Assembly: GCA_039707655.1 (NCBI GenBank) | Contig: CM077665.1 | Coordinates: 139,315,148 to 139,379,147 of the forward strand | Reading direction: 5' to 3' | DNA from: Elymus sibiricus | Lineage: Eukaryota; Streptophyta; Magnoliopsida; Poales; Poaceae | Length of the DNA stretch: 64,000 bases | Shown: positions 31,605 through 42,590 of the stretch, in pieces | How positions within the stretch are numbered: the stretch's first letter is position 1 | How the letters are laid out: each line of letters begins with the position of its first letter | Translations under genes and position numbers: made by a program | Notes under the pieces: generated by a model | What the model saw: the letters and a program-made list of their open reading frames with translations, nothing else | Told to the model about the DNA's origin: nothing | The model's database searches: none

Positions 31605-33691
31605 TCAAGTATTATCATCTTTAGTTTTTGCTCCATAGGATGCTCTCATGATTGATTCATATGGTGGATTAATTCTTGTTCTAGGTAAGTGTTCCATCCC
31701 CTTTCTTAGTGGAAATTGAAATTTAATATTGCCTTCTTTCAAATCAATCACGACACCTATAGTGCGTAAAAATGGTCTACCAAGTATAATGGGACAAGAC
31801 GGATTGCAATCCATATCAAGAACAATAAAATCTATGGGTACATAGTTCCTATTTGCAAGAATAAGAACATCATTAATTCTTCCCAAAGGCTTTTTAATAG
31901 TAGAATCCGCCAAGTGCAAATTAAGAGAACATTCTTCAATATTGGTAAGACCAAGCACATCACATAGAGATTTCGGAATTGTGGAAACACTAGCACCCAA
32001 ATCGCATAAAGCAAAGCACTCATAATTTTTAATCTTGACTTTAATGGTAGGTTCCCACTCAGCATGTAATTTTCTAGGAATTGAAATCTCTAACTCCAAC
32101 TTTTCTTTAAAATATTTCATCATGGCATCAACAATATGTTTAGTAAAAGCTTTATTTTGTTCATAAGCATGGACTGAATTTATCATGGATTGCAACAAAT
32201 AAATACATTCAATCAAAGAGAAACTATCATAATTAAAGTCTTTGCAATCCAAAATAGTGGGCACATCACTAGTTAAAGTTTTGACCTCTCCAAACCCACT
32301 TTCATCAATTTTTTCATCAAGATTTTCACCCTCCAAATCATTGGGACGCCTTCTAAATAAAGTTGACTCTTCTTCATTCCCTTTATCATCAATTTTACTA
32401 TTACTAAACAAGGAATCAATAGAAGAAACACCAATCACTTTAAGATCTTCATCATGTTTATGAAAGCAATCACTAGAAAAAGCTTTTTCTAAAAATTCTC
32501 TTTTAGCTCTAAGCATAGCGGTTCTTTTCTTACTTTAATCCATAGAAACATATAAAGCTTTAATTGATTCATCAATCTTAGGTGAAAAAGCTTTCAACTT
32601 GAGATTTTCTACATCATGGGAAATTCTATCATTGCTTCTAGACATATCATCAATCTTATTCAACTTTTCTTCTATCGTAGTATTGAAAACCTTTTGAGCA
32701 TTGATAAATTCTTTAATATTACTCTCAAGATCAGAGGGGTTCCTATTATTATTGTAAGAAGAATTACCATAGGAATTACCATAATTATTAGAGAAATTTC
32801 CCGAAAAAGGCCTAGGATTAAAATTACCTCTATAAGCATTGTTATTAAAATTGTTTCGCGAGATGAAATTCACATATATGGAATCACTATTTTGCTCAAT
32901 CAAAGTAGACAAAGGCACATCATTAAGATCAATAGGATCATTTTTTACTAGCAACCAACTTCATAAGAGCATCAACTTTTTCACTCAAAGTACTAATTTC
33001 TTCAACCGAATTAACTTTTTTACTAGTAGGTGCTCTTTCAGTATGCCATTGTGAATAATTTGCCATGATATTATCTAGCAATTTAGTAGCTTCACCCAAA
33101 GTAATTTCCATAAAAGTACCACCCGCGACGGAATCTGAAAGATTTCTAGAGACAAAATTCAATCCCACATAAAAAAAATTGTATGATCATCCAAAGATTT
33201 AAAACATGAGCAGGACAATTTATTAGCATCAATTTCATTCTTTCCCAAGATTGTGCAACATGTTCATGCTCAAGTTGCTTAAAATTCATGATTTGAGTTC
33301 TAAGGGAAATAATTTTCATGGGCGGAAAATACTTAGTAATAAAAGCATCCTTGCACTTATCCCAAGAATCGATACTACTTGGAGGCAAAGAAGAAAACCA
33401 AGTTTTTGCACGATCCCGCAAGGAGAAAGGAAATAATTTCAAATTCACTATATCATTGTCCACATCTTTTTTCTTTTGCATATCACACAATTCTACGAAT
33501 GTGTTTAGATGGGATGCGGCATCCTCATTAGGAGTACCGGAAAATTGATCTTTCATGACAAGATTCAACAAAGCGGCATTAATATCACAAGACTCCGCAC
33601 TAGTGGTGGGAGGAGCAATTGGAGTACTAATAAAATCATTATTATTGGTATTGGAAAAATCACACAAGTTGGTATTTTCTTGAGTCATCAT
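31605..33691 (-). pseudogene. Element D gag and aspartic protease, broken
   Basis: The ATG pair at 33686-33691 starts a gag core (FSGTPNEDAASHLNTFVELC, LFPFSLRDRAKTWFSSLPP, WDKCKDAFITKYFPP), the usual Gypsy Retrotrans_gag block. Frame changes occur at about 33150-33170 and 32940-32955, and a stop is at about 32535-32537. An Asn/Gly/Tyr-rich stretch (NNNAYRGNFNPRPF) and a helical segment (KLNKIDDMSRSNDRISHD) follow, then 31605-32516 holds a retropepsin-like domain (CFALCDLGASVSTIPKSLC; CPIILGRPFLRTIGV). The active-site triplet reads DLG, the D-S/T/L-G form seen in many plant Gypsy copies. The frame extending upstream to 34300 crosses the LTR and is not part of gag. No pol follows. Confidence 0.85.
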
Positions 33692-33879
33692 GACTACGCA
33701 AACAAGATTGCAAGCAAACAAGTGATCTGACGAAAAAAAGGCAAACAAAAAAGAGGGCGAATAAAACGGCAAATTTTTGTGAAGTGGGGGAGATGAAAAC
33801 GAGAGGTAATTGGAAAATAATGTAAATTGCAAGGAGATGAGATTTGTGATTAGGAACCTGATAGATGTTGATGATGTCT

Positions 33880-33906
33880 CCCCGACAACGGCGCCAGAAA
33901 TTCCTT
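33880..33906 (-). other. Primer-binding region of element D
   Basis: Minus strand AAGGAATTTCTGGCGCCGTT followed by GTCGGGG, directly inside the 5' LTR end at 33907. Confidence 0.78.
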
Positions 33907-35486
33907 TGACGTGGCTTGAGACTGCGTCGGTATTTCCCCAAAGAGGAAGAGATGATGCAGCACAACTACAGTAAGTATTTCCCTCAGTTATGAAACCAAG
34001 GTTATCGAACCAGTAGGAGAACCAAGCAACACTATGTAAACGGTACCTGCACACAAAGAACAAATACTTGCAACCCGACGCATAAGAGAGGTTGTCAATC
34101 TCTCCACGATAAAAAGATAGATTAGTTTGTATGAGATTGGATAAATAGATCGCACAAGAACACAAAATAAAAGATGCAAATAAAAAGTGCAGCAAGGTAT
34201 TTTTGGGTTTTTGGAATAATAGATCTGAAAACAAATGCAGAAAAAGATAGATCGGAAAGCAATATGTTAAAAGAATAGACCCGGGGGCCGTAGATTTCAC
34301 TAGTGCCTTCTCTCAAGAAAATAGCATATGGTGGGTAGACAAATTACTGTTGGGCAATTGATAGAAGATCAAATAATCATGACGATATCCAAGGCAATGA
34401 TCAATATATAGGCATCATGTCCAAGATTAGTAGACCAAAACGATTCTGCATCTACTACTGTTACTCCACACATCGACCGCTATCCAGCATGCATCTAGTG
34501 TATTAAGTTCATGGAGAAACGGAGTAATGCAATAAGAATGATGAAATGATGTAGACAAGATCTATTCATGTAGGAATAGACCCCATCTTGTTATCCTTAA
34601 TAGCAACGATACATGCGTGCCTTGCTGCCCCTTCTATCACTGGGAGAGGACACCGCAAGATCGAACCCATCACAAAGCACCTCTTCCCATGGCAAGAAAA
34701 ATCGATCTAGTTGGCCTAACTAAACCAAAGATTCGAAGAAGAAATATGAGGCTATAAATAATCATGCATATAAGAGATCAAAGAAGACTCAAATAATATT
34801 CATGGATAGAAACTGATCATGAACTCAAACTTCATCGGATCCCAACAAACACACCGCAAAAATTCATTACATCATATAGATCTCCAAGAGACCATTGTAT
34901 TGAGAATCAAAAGATAGAGAGAGAAAGCCATCTAGCTACTGCCTACAGACCCGTAGGTCTATGGTGGACTACTCACGCATCATCGGAGAGGCACCAATGA
35001 GGATGATGAACCCCTCTGTGATGGTCTTAGATTGGATCTCGTGGTTCTGGAACTTGCGATGGCTCGAATTGTGTTTCGTCGACTCCTCTAGGGTTTCTGG
35101 AATTTCTGAGGATTTATAGAGCTGAGAGGCGGTGGAAAAGACCTCCATGGGCCCCACGATACATCAGGGCGCGTCGGGGGCCTCTAGCGTGCCCTGGTGT
35201 ATCGTGGGCCCCATGGGCCTCCCCCCAGGTGCTTCCTTGGCTCACAAGTTGTCTACTGGTCCAAAAAAATCTCCAAAAAGTTTATTGGCAATTGGACTCC
35301 GTTTGGTACTGATATTCTGCAAAGTAAAAAACAAGCAAAAAACAACAACTGGCACTCGGCACTATGTCAATAGGTTAGTCCCAAAAAATGATATAAAGTT
35401 GCTATAAAATGATTATAAAACATCCAAGAATGATAATATAACAACATGGAACAATAAAAAATTATAGATAAGTTGGAGACGTATCA
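33907..35486 (-). repeat. 5' LTR of element D
   Basis: 1580 bp; partner of 27661-29235 with scattered substitutions along its length. ORFs near 34000-34300 and 35132-35407 recur in both LTRs and are LTR sequence. Confidence 0.92.
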
Positions 35487-36997
35487 CGCGCCCTCGGCCA
35501 GACAAGACATAAGGTTTTCACTCAAGGATACAGAACACTCCAACTTCCTTGCCATGCCACGACTGACACTTTAATGAATAGTGAATCACAAACCTTAACG
35601 CCATTATTAATACTCAATTTTAAATCTTTTACTAGCATGCCCCCATATTACCACCTCAACTCGCAAAATTATTGCAAAGAATCAAACTTAAAATATTCAG
35701 TGATTTACAAGTTTATGTTGGTTTTTATGACTAACCATGTGAATGACCAATTTATGCAAACTCTCTAAACAAATATAAGTGAAGCATGAGAGTTTAATTC
35801 TTTCTACAAAGGACCTGGACATGCAATAATAAATATAAGTGAAGTAAAAGAGCATTCCACAAATAACAGTGTTTCCAATGTAGAGAAGCAAGCATCCAAA
35901 CTTCAAAGGATATAAGTAAGCATACGAGGCATTCTATAAAGCCATACTCAAAATATATAAGTAAAGTTCAAAGAGAATTATATAAATAAACCAAGTACTA
36001 TCCCATACCAGCATGGTTCATAAAATAAAAAGGGAAAGCAAACACAAAAGATGCTCCAAGAATTTACGCATATCATGTGAACAAAACAAAAACCGAGACA
36101 TATCGATAATTATCGAGGAAGAAAGATGGGAGGCCTTCGGGGCAACCCCAAGCCTAGCCGCTTGAATATCCTTGAATATTTACTTGGGGTGCCTTGGTAA
36201 CCCCCAATCTTGAACTCTTGCCTCTATTTATTCTGCTCATATTGATACCTCCTTGATCTTCGAACACTTCATCCATAGAAAACTTAACATAACTTTTATT
36301 AGATGGGTTAGTACATGTAACATAAAATCCCATCATTTCTTGCTGTAACAATATTATATAATTATTATCAAACATTACCTATTGTATTATAGCATAATTT
36401 GAATGCTCCCACGTCAAAGGGGCTTGGAAAAATTGCAAACACAAATAGATAAATAAACTATAATGACAATCTATGGAAACAGAACAGTCTGTAAAGATTC
36501 AGATGAAATATATACTTCTGTAACTCCGAAAATTCTGAAAAATTAGGACTTAATAAAAAAACATTCATAAAAGTACTGTGTATTATTTTTTGGAAACATT
36601 TGATGTTCGAGTAAAATATGCAAAATCAAACACTACAGGCAAAGTTTGTGTTTCTGGACAGCACATATCAAACAAGCAATTTAAACACCCTAAAGTCAAA
36701 TCTTGGCACATTATTTTTATAATACAACTGATTTGTACAAGGGGTTAATTTTTTTCGTTTAAAATTTTATATAATCAAGATTCATAAAGTTTCCATGGGC
36801 ATGAAAAAAAAGTTCAAGGACACTCCCCACTTCAACGGTGCTCATCTTTCTCACTTTCACTTTTGTTTTTGAAAACGTTGTAAGTTCTCCACTTCATTTT
36901 TTGTTTTTTAATATATTTATAAGGACAAAACATAAAAAACGACTCTCTAAAACTTCTAGGTTGTCTCCCAGGCAACGCTTTCTTTAAATCCATTAAG
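35487..36997 (-). other. Element C non-coding internal region
   Basis: Matches element A 9551-10847 read on the opposite strand: the post-ORF motif GGTTGTCTCCCAGGC at 36959 and CAACCCCAAGCCTAG hairpin remnants at about 36140-36200. No gene. It shows what element A looked like before the Tat insertion, including a segment of about 20 bases missing from A. Confidence 0.78.
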
Positions 36998-38353
36998 CTA
37001 GGCATAAAGTGCCCAAGTAATTGATCCACCCGGATCCCAAGGTATATCAAAGCCAATTTTAGTTAACAATGATTTGCAATTTGGTAGTGAGCACAAAGTA
37101 ATATATATCATAGAACAACGGAGTCTAACTCTCTTCCTATGCATTGGCATGTCATAAAAGAACAATTCATTCACACAAAGCAAAGGCCAATACATAGCAT
37201 AAGTAGTTTCTTGCAATTTTATCGTGTTAGAAACATAGAGAGGTGAAGATTTGGTTCCTCTCTCATAATAATTGCAAGTAGTGGTAGCCAGCACATGCAT
37301 CTTATATCCATCAAAATCATCATGTGCAATGGTAAAATGTAACCCTTCAATATAATTCTTAATAAGTGCAAACATCTCCGATATAATGTAGTTGGGAGAA
37401 TTAAAAAAAAAATACTATCATGTGTGGGTGAAATAGCAACAATTTGATGCTTAACATAAGGAACTATAGCAAGTTCATCTCCATAAGCATAATTCATATT
37501 TGCTTCATGGCCACAAGCATATCAAGCATCAAGTTCATCAAAAAGGGATATTTCAAACGGATATAAGGGATCATAACAATTATCATAACATTCATCCTTC
37601 GGTAAGCACGAAGGGAAATTAAACAATGTATGAGATGAAGAGTTACTCTCATTAGAAGGTGGGAATGGGTAACTAATCCGCTCTTCCTCCTTTTGTTCTT
37701 CTCTCTCCTCTTCATCCTTTTCATCTAATGAGCTCATAGTTTCATCGATTTCTTATTGCATAGGAGACTACAAAATAATAGTCGCTTCCAAGGCAGCATA
37801 CATTCTCTCAATAAAATTCATCAATGTCAGCATTGCATTTATAATTTTCATAGCAATATCTAAGTATGGAAAGATTTTCATATCTGTAAAGGGTATCATC
37901 ACAATTTTCTTATTTTTCAAACTAAGATTCAATCTCATAAGCATCCCTTAAAAGCAAAAAATTGTTCTATTTGTTACACATCATGGTAATCATATACACC
38001 ATTAGCATAAGAAGGTAAGGTTTCATTATCATTAAATTCACATTGAAAGGGAAGGTGTGGAGCCTTCATCTTGGAGCAACAAGTATAATCATATCTTAAT
38101 CGCAAATTCCAAGAATATCAACGCGACATTTTAATTTGATCCCATAAGTGATTTCCTTTTTGAGACAAGCGATAATCCCTAAAGTATTCCAGGTGATCCA
38201 AAGTATCTCCCATTATCAAGTTGAATGAGGATTTATCAGGATTATCAAAGTAGTAATTAATGTTTTGCATATAACCAGCATTGATGGTTTTAGGAGGTTC
38301 CCCATCTCCATGAGTAGCAGTACAACTAATTTTTTTGGTATTTCGTGTTCCAT
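36998..38353 (-). pseudogene. Element C copy of the unfamiliar A/C-family protein, heavily broken
   Basis: Starts at an ATG at 38351-38353 and aligns along its whole length with 8215-9550 of element A. The best kept part is 36998-37375 (HDDFDGYKMHVL, CNYYERGTKSSPLYVSN, FFYDMPMHRKRVRLR, IGFDIPWDPGG). Several frame changes and stops break the rest, for example near 37380-37500 and 37730-38130. Retained residues identify this as the same protein family. No recognised domain. Confidence 0.62.
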
Positions 38354-38454
38354 ATCTATAACTAAAGATAGAAACAACTTAGAACAGAAAATAAATATTA
38401 CTTAATAATAAAGAAAACAAGCACACACGAGAATATTCACCCCATGCTATTGCT

Positions 38455-38481
38455 CCCCAGTAACGGCACCAAAAAAGGTCT
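38455..38481 (-). other. Primer-binding region of element C
   Basis: Minus strand AGACCTTTTTTGGTGCCGTT then ACTGGGG directly inside the LTR. It differs from the A version in a few bases. Confidence 0.7.
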
Positions 38482-39937
38482 TGATAACCCACAAGTGTAG
38501 GGGATAGTTTGTAGCCTTCTTGATAAATAAGAATGTCAAACTCAACGAGGAGCTAAAGGTAGAATTAATATTCTCTCAAGTTCTATCGACCACGGATACA
38601 ACTCTGCGCGCAACAACGTTCACTTTACCTAGTACAAGAAGTAAAACTAGTTTGTAGGTTTAATTGGATAGGTTTGGAAGATAATAATGAACACGTAAAT
38701 AAAAGTTAGGGGTTGTTTAGATAAAGAACAATAAAGTTAGTTTGTTTTAGTAGAGAGATTCTTGTAACACAAGAGAAGGATTTCTTCCTAGGCAATTGAT
38801 AAATAGATTGATCGTCGTCGTTGCAATTTTATATGAGGGAGATGCATAAGCTAACATCCACAACTACTAAAGATCATTAAGGTAAAACCCAACCATAGCT
38901 TTAGGTATAAAGTCCCCTTTATCCCATTTGCAACAATTCCCTTACTCGGGTTTAAGTTTATGTCACTCTCACAACCCATTATAAGTTAATCATGAACATA
39001 TTGCAACACCCTACAGCGGTAATAATCCTCCACGTGTGCGCGACACGGAAGGCATGATAGGACAGCACCATAATAAAACATATAACTCAAACCAATCACG
39101 ATCATCAATCAACCCATAGGACAAAACAAATCTACCCAAACATCATAGGATAGCAACACATCATTGGATAATAATATGAAGCATAAAGACCCATCTTCAA
39201 GTAGAGATTACAGCGGGAAAAGAAGAGTTACACTGATGCATAGAGGGGGGAGAGTTGGTGGTGATGGCGCCAAAGTTGTTGATGTAGATCGCCGTCACAA
39301 TGGTTCCCCCGACGGCACTCCTGCGACGCCGGAAGAGAGGGGGAGAGGGTCCCCCTCCTTCTTCCTCTTGTTTGGCCTCCTCCCTAGATGGGAGGAGGGT
39401 TTCCCCTCTGGTCCTTGGACGCCTTGGCTCCCGGAGGGGAGGAACCCCTCTGATATTGGATATCCCTTTGTATTTTTTCTCTGTTTCACGACCCCATCTT
39501 CTGGCCCTTCACCTTTCTTAAATATCTGGAGATCCATAACTCCGATCGGGCTAAAATTTTGATATTAGCTTCCTTGCGCCCGAAGAAGAGTCACAATCGA
39601 CTTACGGGGTGGCCATAGGCCTGCCTAGCACGCCCTAGGGTAGGGGCGCACCTTGTGAGCTTATGGCCCCTCAAGCACCATCTTGTGTTGATGCTTGTGC
39701 CAAAAAAATCCCATATATTTCATAAAAAAATCTCCGCAACTTTTTATCGCGTTTGGACTTCGTTTGATATGGATTTTCTGTGAAATACAAAAACATGCAA
39801 AAAACAAGAACTAACATTGGGCACTAGATCAATATGTTAGTCCCAAAAATAATATAAATTGTTGCCAAAAGTATATGAAAGTTGTAAAATAATGGCATGA
39901 AACAATCAAAAATTATAGATACGATGAAGATGTATCA
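38482..39937 (-). repeat. 5' LTR of element C
   Basis: 1456 bp, minus strand TGATACATCTTCATCGTATC ... TGGGTTATCA. Same family as the LTR of A but visibly more diverged. The ORFs at 39164-39562 lie in the GC-richer part corresponding to about 26080-26300 of A's LTR. Confidence 0.85.
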
Positions 39938-40269
39938 CTAGCCATCTAGAGAAGTTGAATGCGGCACAACTACAAGGCAGAAAAGGTACAAATTATCTCC
40001 ACATTAACTCTATCATAATGCCTCTATTTCAAAATATAAAGTGCATATCATACTGCCTCTGCTAATATCAAGTGTTCTCTATAGATGTTACTTCGACGAT
40101 CACACAAGCTATGTTATGTTCATAAGATATAATCACACGCAACAATAGTCTTTTAGCCAATTTGCATAGCTATTCTGGATAAGAAATGCTAAGAACATAA
40201 CACTGTTATAAATAGCAATACCTCATGGGGTTATCTGACTCCGAAGAAACATAACAACGGTCTCTTTAT
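39938..40269. other. Unassigned sequence beyond the LTR of element C
   Basis: AT-rich, no ORF. CTAGC (39938-39942) would be the outer target-site copy of element C, but the other side is lost. It may be the 3' end of the Harbinger element; no terminal inverted repeat could be identified. Confidence 0.3.
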
Positions 40270-41306
40270 CATCGGCAGTAGCATTTATGAAAATCTCACG
40301 GTTCGCAGCATCCGTGAAGAGATTGAATGTTTTGATCTTCTTGATGTGGGTGACGTCCTCCATTGTTATCAGCACATCCATTCACTTGGTGACAGAGAAG
40401 TCATGTAATTTTGTTGCCTCTGCCTTTTCATTGGCCAAGTATGCCACTTCCTCATCTACTTGCCTTCTATATACTTCTCCAATGCTCCCGCAATCACATC
40501 TCCACTGTTCTTGGGCTTCTTTTGGAACATCTTTCATGAAGTAGCCATTGTATGACCCACTTCTTTGATTGGATTGACATCCTTCTTCCTATGAGCAGTA
40601 TCCATTTGATCCAGAGTTTGTAAGTCATCTTTATCATTTTGCACTTGATTCATCATCTCCAATTCATCACTTTCTTTTACTTCCTTGACCTCTCTTTCAT
40701 CTTCAAAGTCTTCATCAAGTTGTGATGGTTGTAAAATGGATGTGAAATTCTGCCCTACAAAATGCATGTAAGTAACCAAGAAATAGGCAACTGGGTTAGA
40801 GGTAGCAACATAAGTTGGTAAACTTACCATCGTACAATTCTCCTGGCAAGTCAAAGAGAGGAAAAGATTTTTTTCTTGAATTTCTCGATACTTGGATATG
40901 ACTAGAAAGAACCAGAGTAATAGATGAGTATTAGCATGGTATAAACTGTAACCATATCATAGGGTGTACTTAAAGAACTTACAATCAGCAGATTGACCCA
41001 AAGGTCGGTGTGAGCTTCTATCATACATCTTTTGTCGTCCTAGCCAACACTGCTTTGCTTTCGAGCTTATTTTAGCGTCATGTATTCTCTTTTGATGTCC
41101 TTCTCCTTATCTTGAATTTGAGGCTTCGAGAACTTCACATGTTTGTGTTTTGCATGGAATTTTGTCCACATCAAGTTCCAAGTTTCTTTGCTCCATCCAT
41201 TTTGTCCTCTATGGTAAGGAGTATTGTGCTCCATAAGTATCTCCACCAAACCTTTTTCAAGTCCTAATATCCATTGTGCTCTTTGTTTCACAACTACACA
41301 AGCCAA
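40270..41306 (-). pseudogene. PIF/Harbinger Myb/SANT-like ORF1 protein, decayed
   Basis: At 41067-41306 the minus strand encodes RAQWILGLEKGLVEILMEHN, ...NGWSKETWNLMWTKFHAKH and SKPQIQDKEKDIKREYMTLK, the pattern of the Myb/SANT-like DNA-binding domain (Myb_DNA-bind_3) in the accessory protein of plant PIF/Harbinger transposons. Downstream fragments at 40534-40854 (acidic, SQLDEDFEDEREVKEVKESD) and about 40270-40540 (VPKEAQEQWRCDCG) look like the C-terminal part. Stops and probable introns separate them. In active families this protein works with the transposase in DNA binding. Confidence 0.65.
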
Positions 41307-41699
41307 TTAAAGTACAAGGCTAAGAATGGTGTTTGAAAAATTCAGATTCAGATCAAATGGCAAGAACCGTTCAGAGAACTCTTTTTGGTAACCTTTGGTG
41401 AATCATTTTTAGCACCAAGAACACCTTTTTTCTTAATAATGCAGCAACGTGGGCCAAGTTGAATTTGTAAGATCCTTTTGCATACATATTTGTTTAGATA
41501 AAAGAAATTAATACACAAACTAAAGACAATTAATCGGTTGAGTTAGAAAGAGTCAATTACATGCACAAACTTACAACAAGTCAGTTATTTTGGAAATCAT
41601 TCCACATTTGCATTGCAATTTCATCTCTCAAAGTGTTTCCTTGGGTGTTGTTCCTTTGGTAGTTATCATCGCCATTAGGTACATTAATAAAATCAGCCA

Positions 41700-42590
41700 T
41701 AGGTGTGTTATCTGGTTAGTTGTCAAGCCATTCCTCATCACTGGCATGCATTTTCATAATGTTATGGAAGATTGCTGTAGCTACTAGAATCCTTGCTTGG
41801 TTCCTAATTGAATGTAGTGTCCCGACATTGAGAATCGGGAATCGCTTCTTAAGAACTCCTAGGGACCTTTCTACACGATTTCGCAACATAGTGTGTCGAA
41901 GATTGTATAATTCACTATGGTTCTATGGACGATGATGGCCATGCCCAAATTCATTAAAGTGATACCTCACACCCCGATACGGTGCAAGGAAGGATGTGGT
42001 GTTTGTGTAACCATGATCGACAAGGTAAAACTTCACATTAGGTACTTTAAATCCAGAGTTAATGGCAGATCGAAGAACCCCTAGCATCTGTTGCAGACCC
42101 CTCCCAGACCCATGATATAAATGTGATATTCAAGTCAAAGGCACATGCAATCTTTATGTTTTGGCTCAGGATGCCCTTTCTATTCCGAAATGGGGCAACA
42201 CTCTCAGGTGTAATGGTAATAGGAACGTGGGATCCATTAATAGCACCTATACAATTCTGGAAAGAAATAGACTGCAAATTAACTTTTGAAATTTTAATGA
42301 AGAAAGATAAGGGATTTTTTAAGTGTGAAGATAAGAACCTTGAAGTATGGATAGAATCGTTCATCGGTAGCAATTATTGGGTGAGGTTTGTCAATGTGTG
42401 GAGGCTCCACAAAGCGAGTACATAGGGCAGGGATTATATCAAAGAACTCATTGATGTACTCATGAAAGGTGGATCCACTATGTCTGAATTCCAGTTGCAA
42501 ATCTTCATATGATGAATTATGTGATAACATGTACAGGAAGAAAGCTAACTTCTCCTCCACCTTGAGTCTTGTATATTTTATCAATTCTTT
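41700..42590 (-). pseudogene. PIF/Harbinger (HARBI1-like) transposase, decayed
   Basis: The N-terminal part (42294-42584) has KVEEKLAFFLYMLSHNSSYE and FRHSGSTFHEYIN, the helix-turn-helix region of HARBI1-type nucleases. Then comes CIGAINGSHVPITI (about 42260) and WEGSATDAR. Minus-strand sequence at 41700-42060 continues with YLVDHGYTNTTSFLAPYRG and LRNRVERSLGVLKKRFPIL. The first catalytic Asp (normally AIDG) is Asn here, while the second (LVD) and the Glu (VER) remain. Frame changes near 42060 and 42300 and an in-frame stop at about 41930 add to the damage. Confidence 0.78.

Larger units (their letters stand above)
27661..35486 (-). mobile_element. Gypsy-type LTR retrotransposon D (Sabrina/WHAM-like), gag-protease only
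   Basis: LTRs 27661-29235 and 33907-35486 (about 1.58 kb, TGATACGTCTCC...CACGTCA) flank 4.67 kb. Target copies are CGCGT (27656-27660) and CGCGC (35487-35491), one mismatch. Primer-binding region AAGGAATTTCTGGCGCC follows the 5' LTR. The interior has broken gag and aspartic protease but nothing resembling RT, RNase H or integrase, followed by 2.4 kb of non-coding sequence. The Sabrina/WHAM label rests on remembered LTR ends and is tentative. Confidence 0.88.
27169..39937 (-). mobile_element. LTR retrotransposon C (minus), older relative of A, split by D
   Basis: The 5' LTR is 38482-39937, the internal region 38481 down to 35487, then continuing at 27660-27169 after element D. Its internal sequence aligns in order with element A read on the plus strand (ORF, post-ORF motif, hairpin motif, 3' non-coding). 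It lacks the rest of the 3' region and its 3' LTR, being cut off exactly where the 3' LTR of A ends. Decay of the ORF and LTR is clearly greater than in A. Confidence 0.83.

Noticed and set aside
33692..34300. N-terminal extension of the D gag frame
   Set aside because: Reads through the LTR and primer-binding region; the gag ATG is at 33691.
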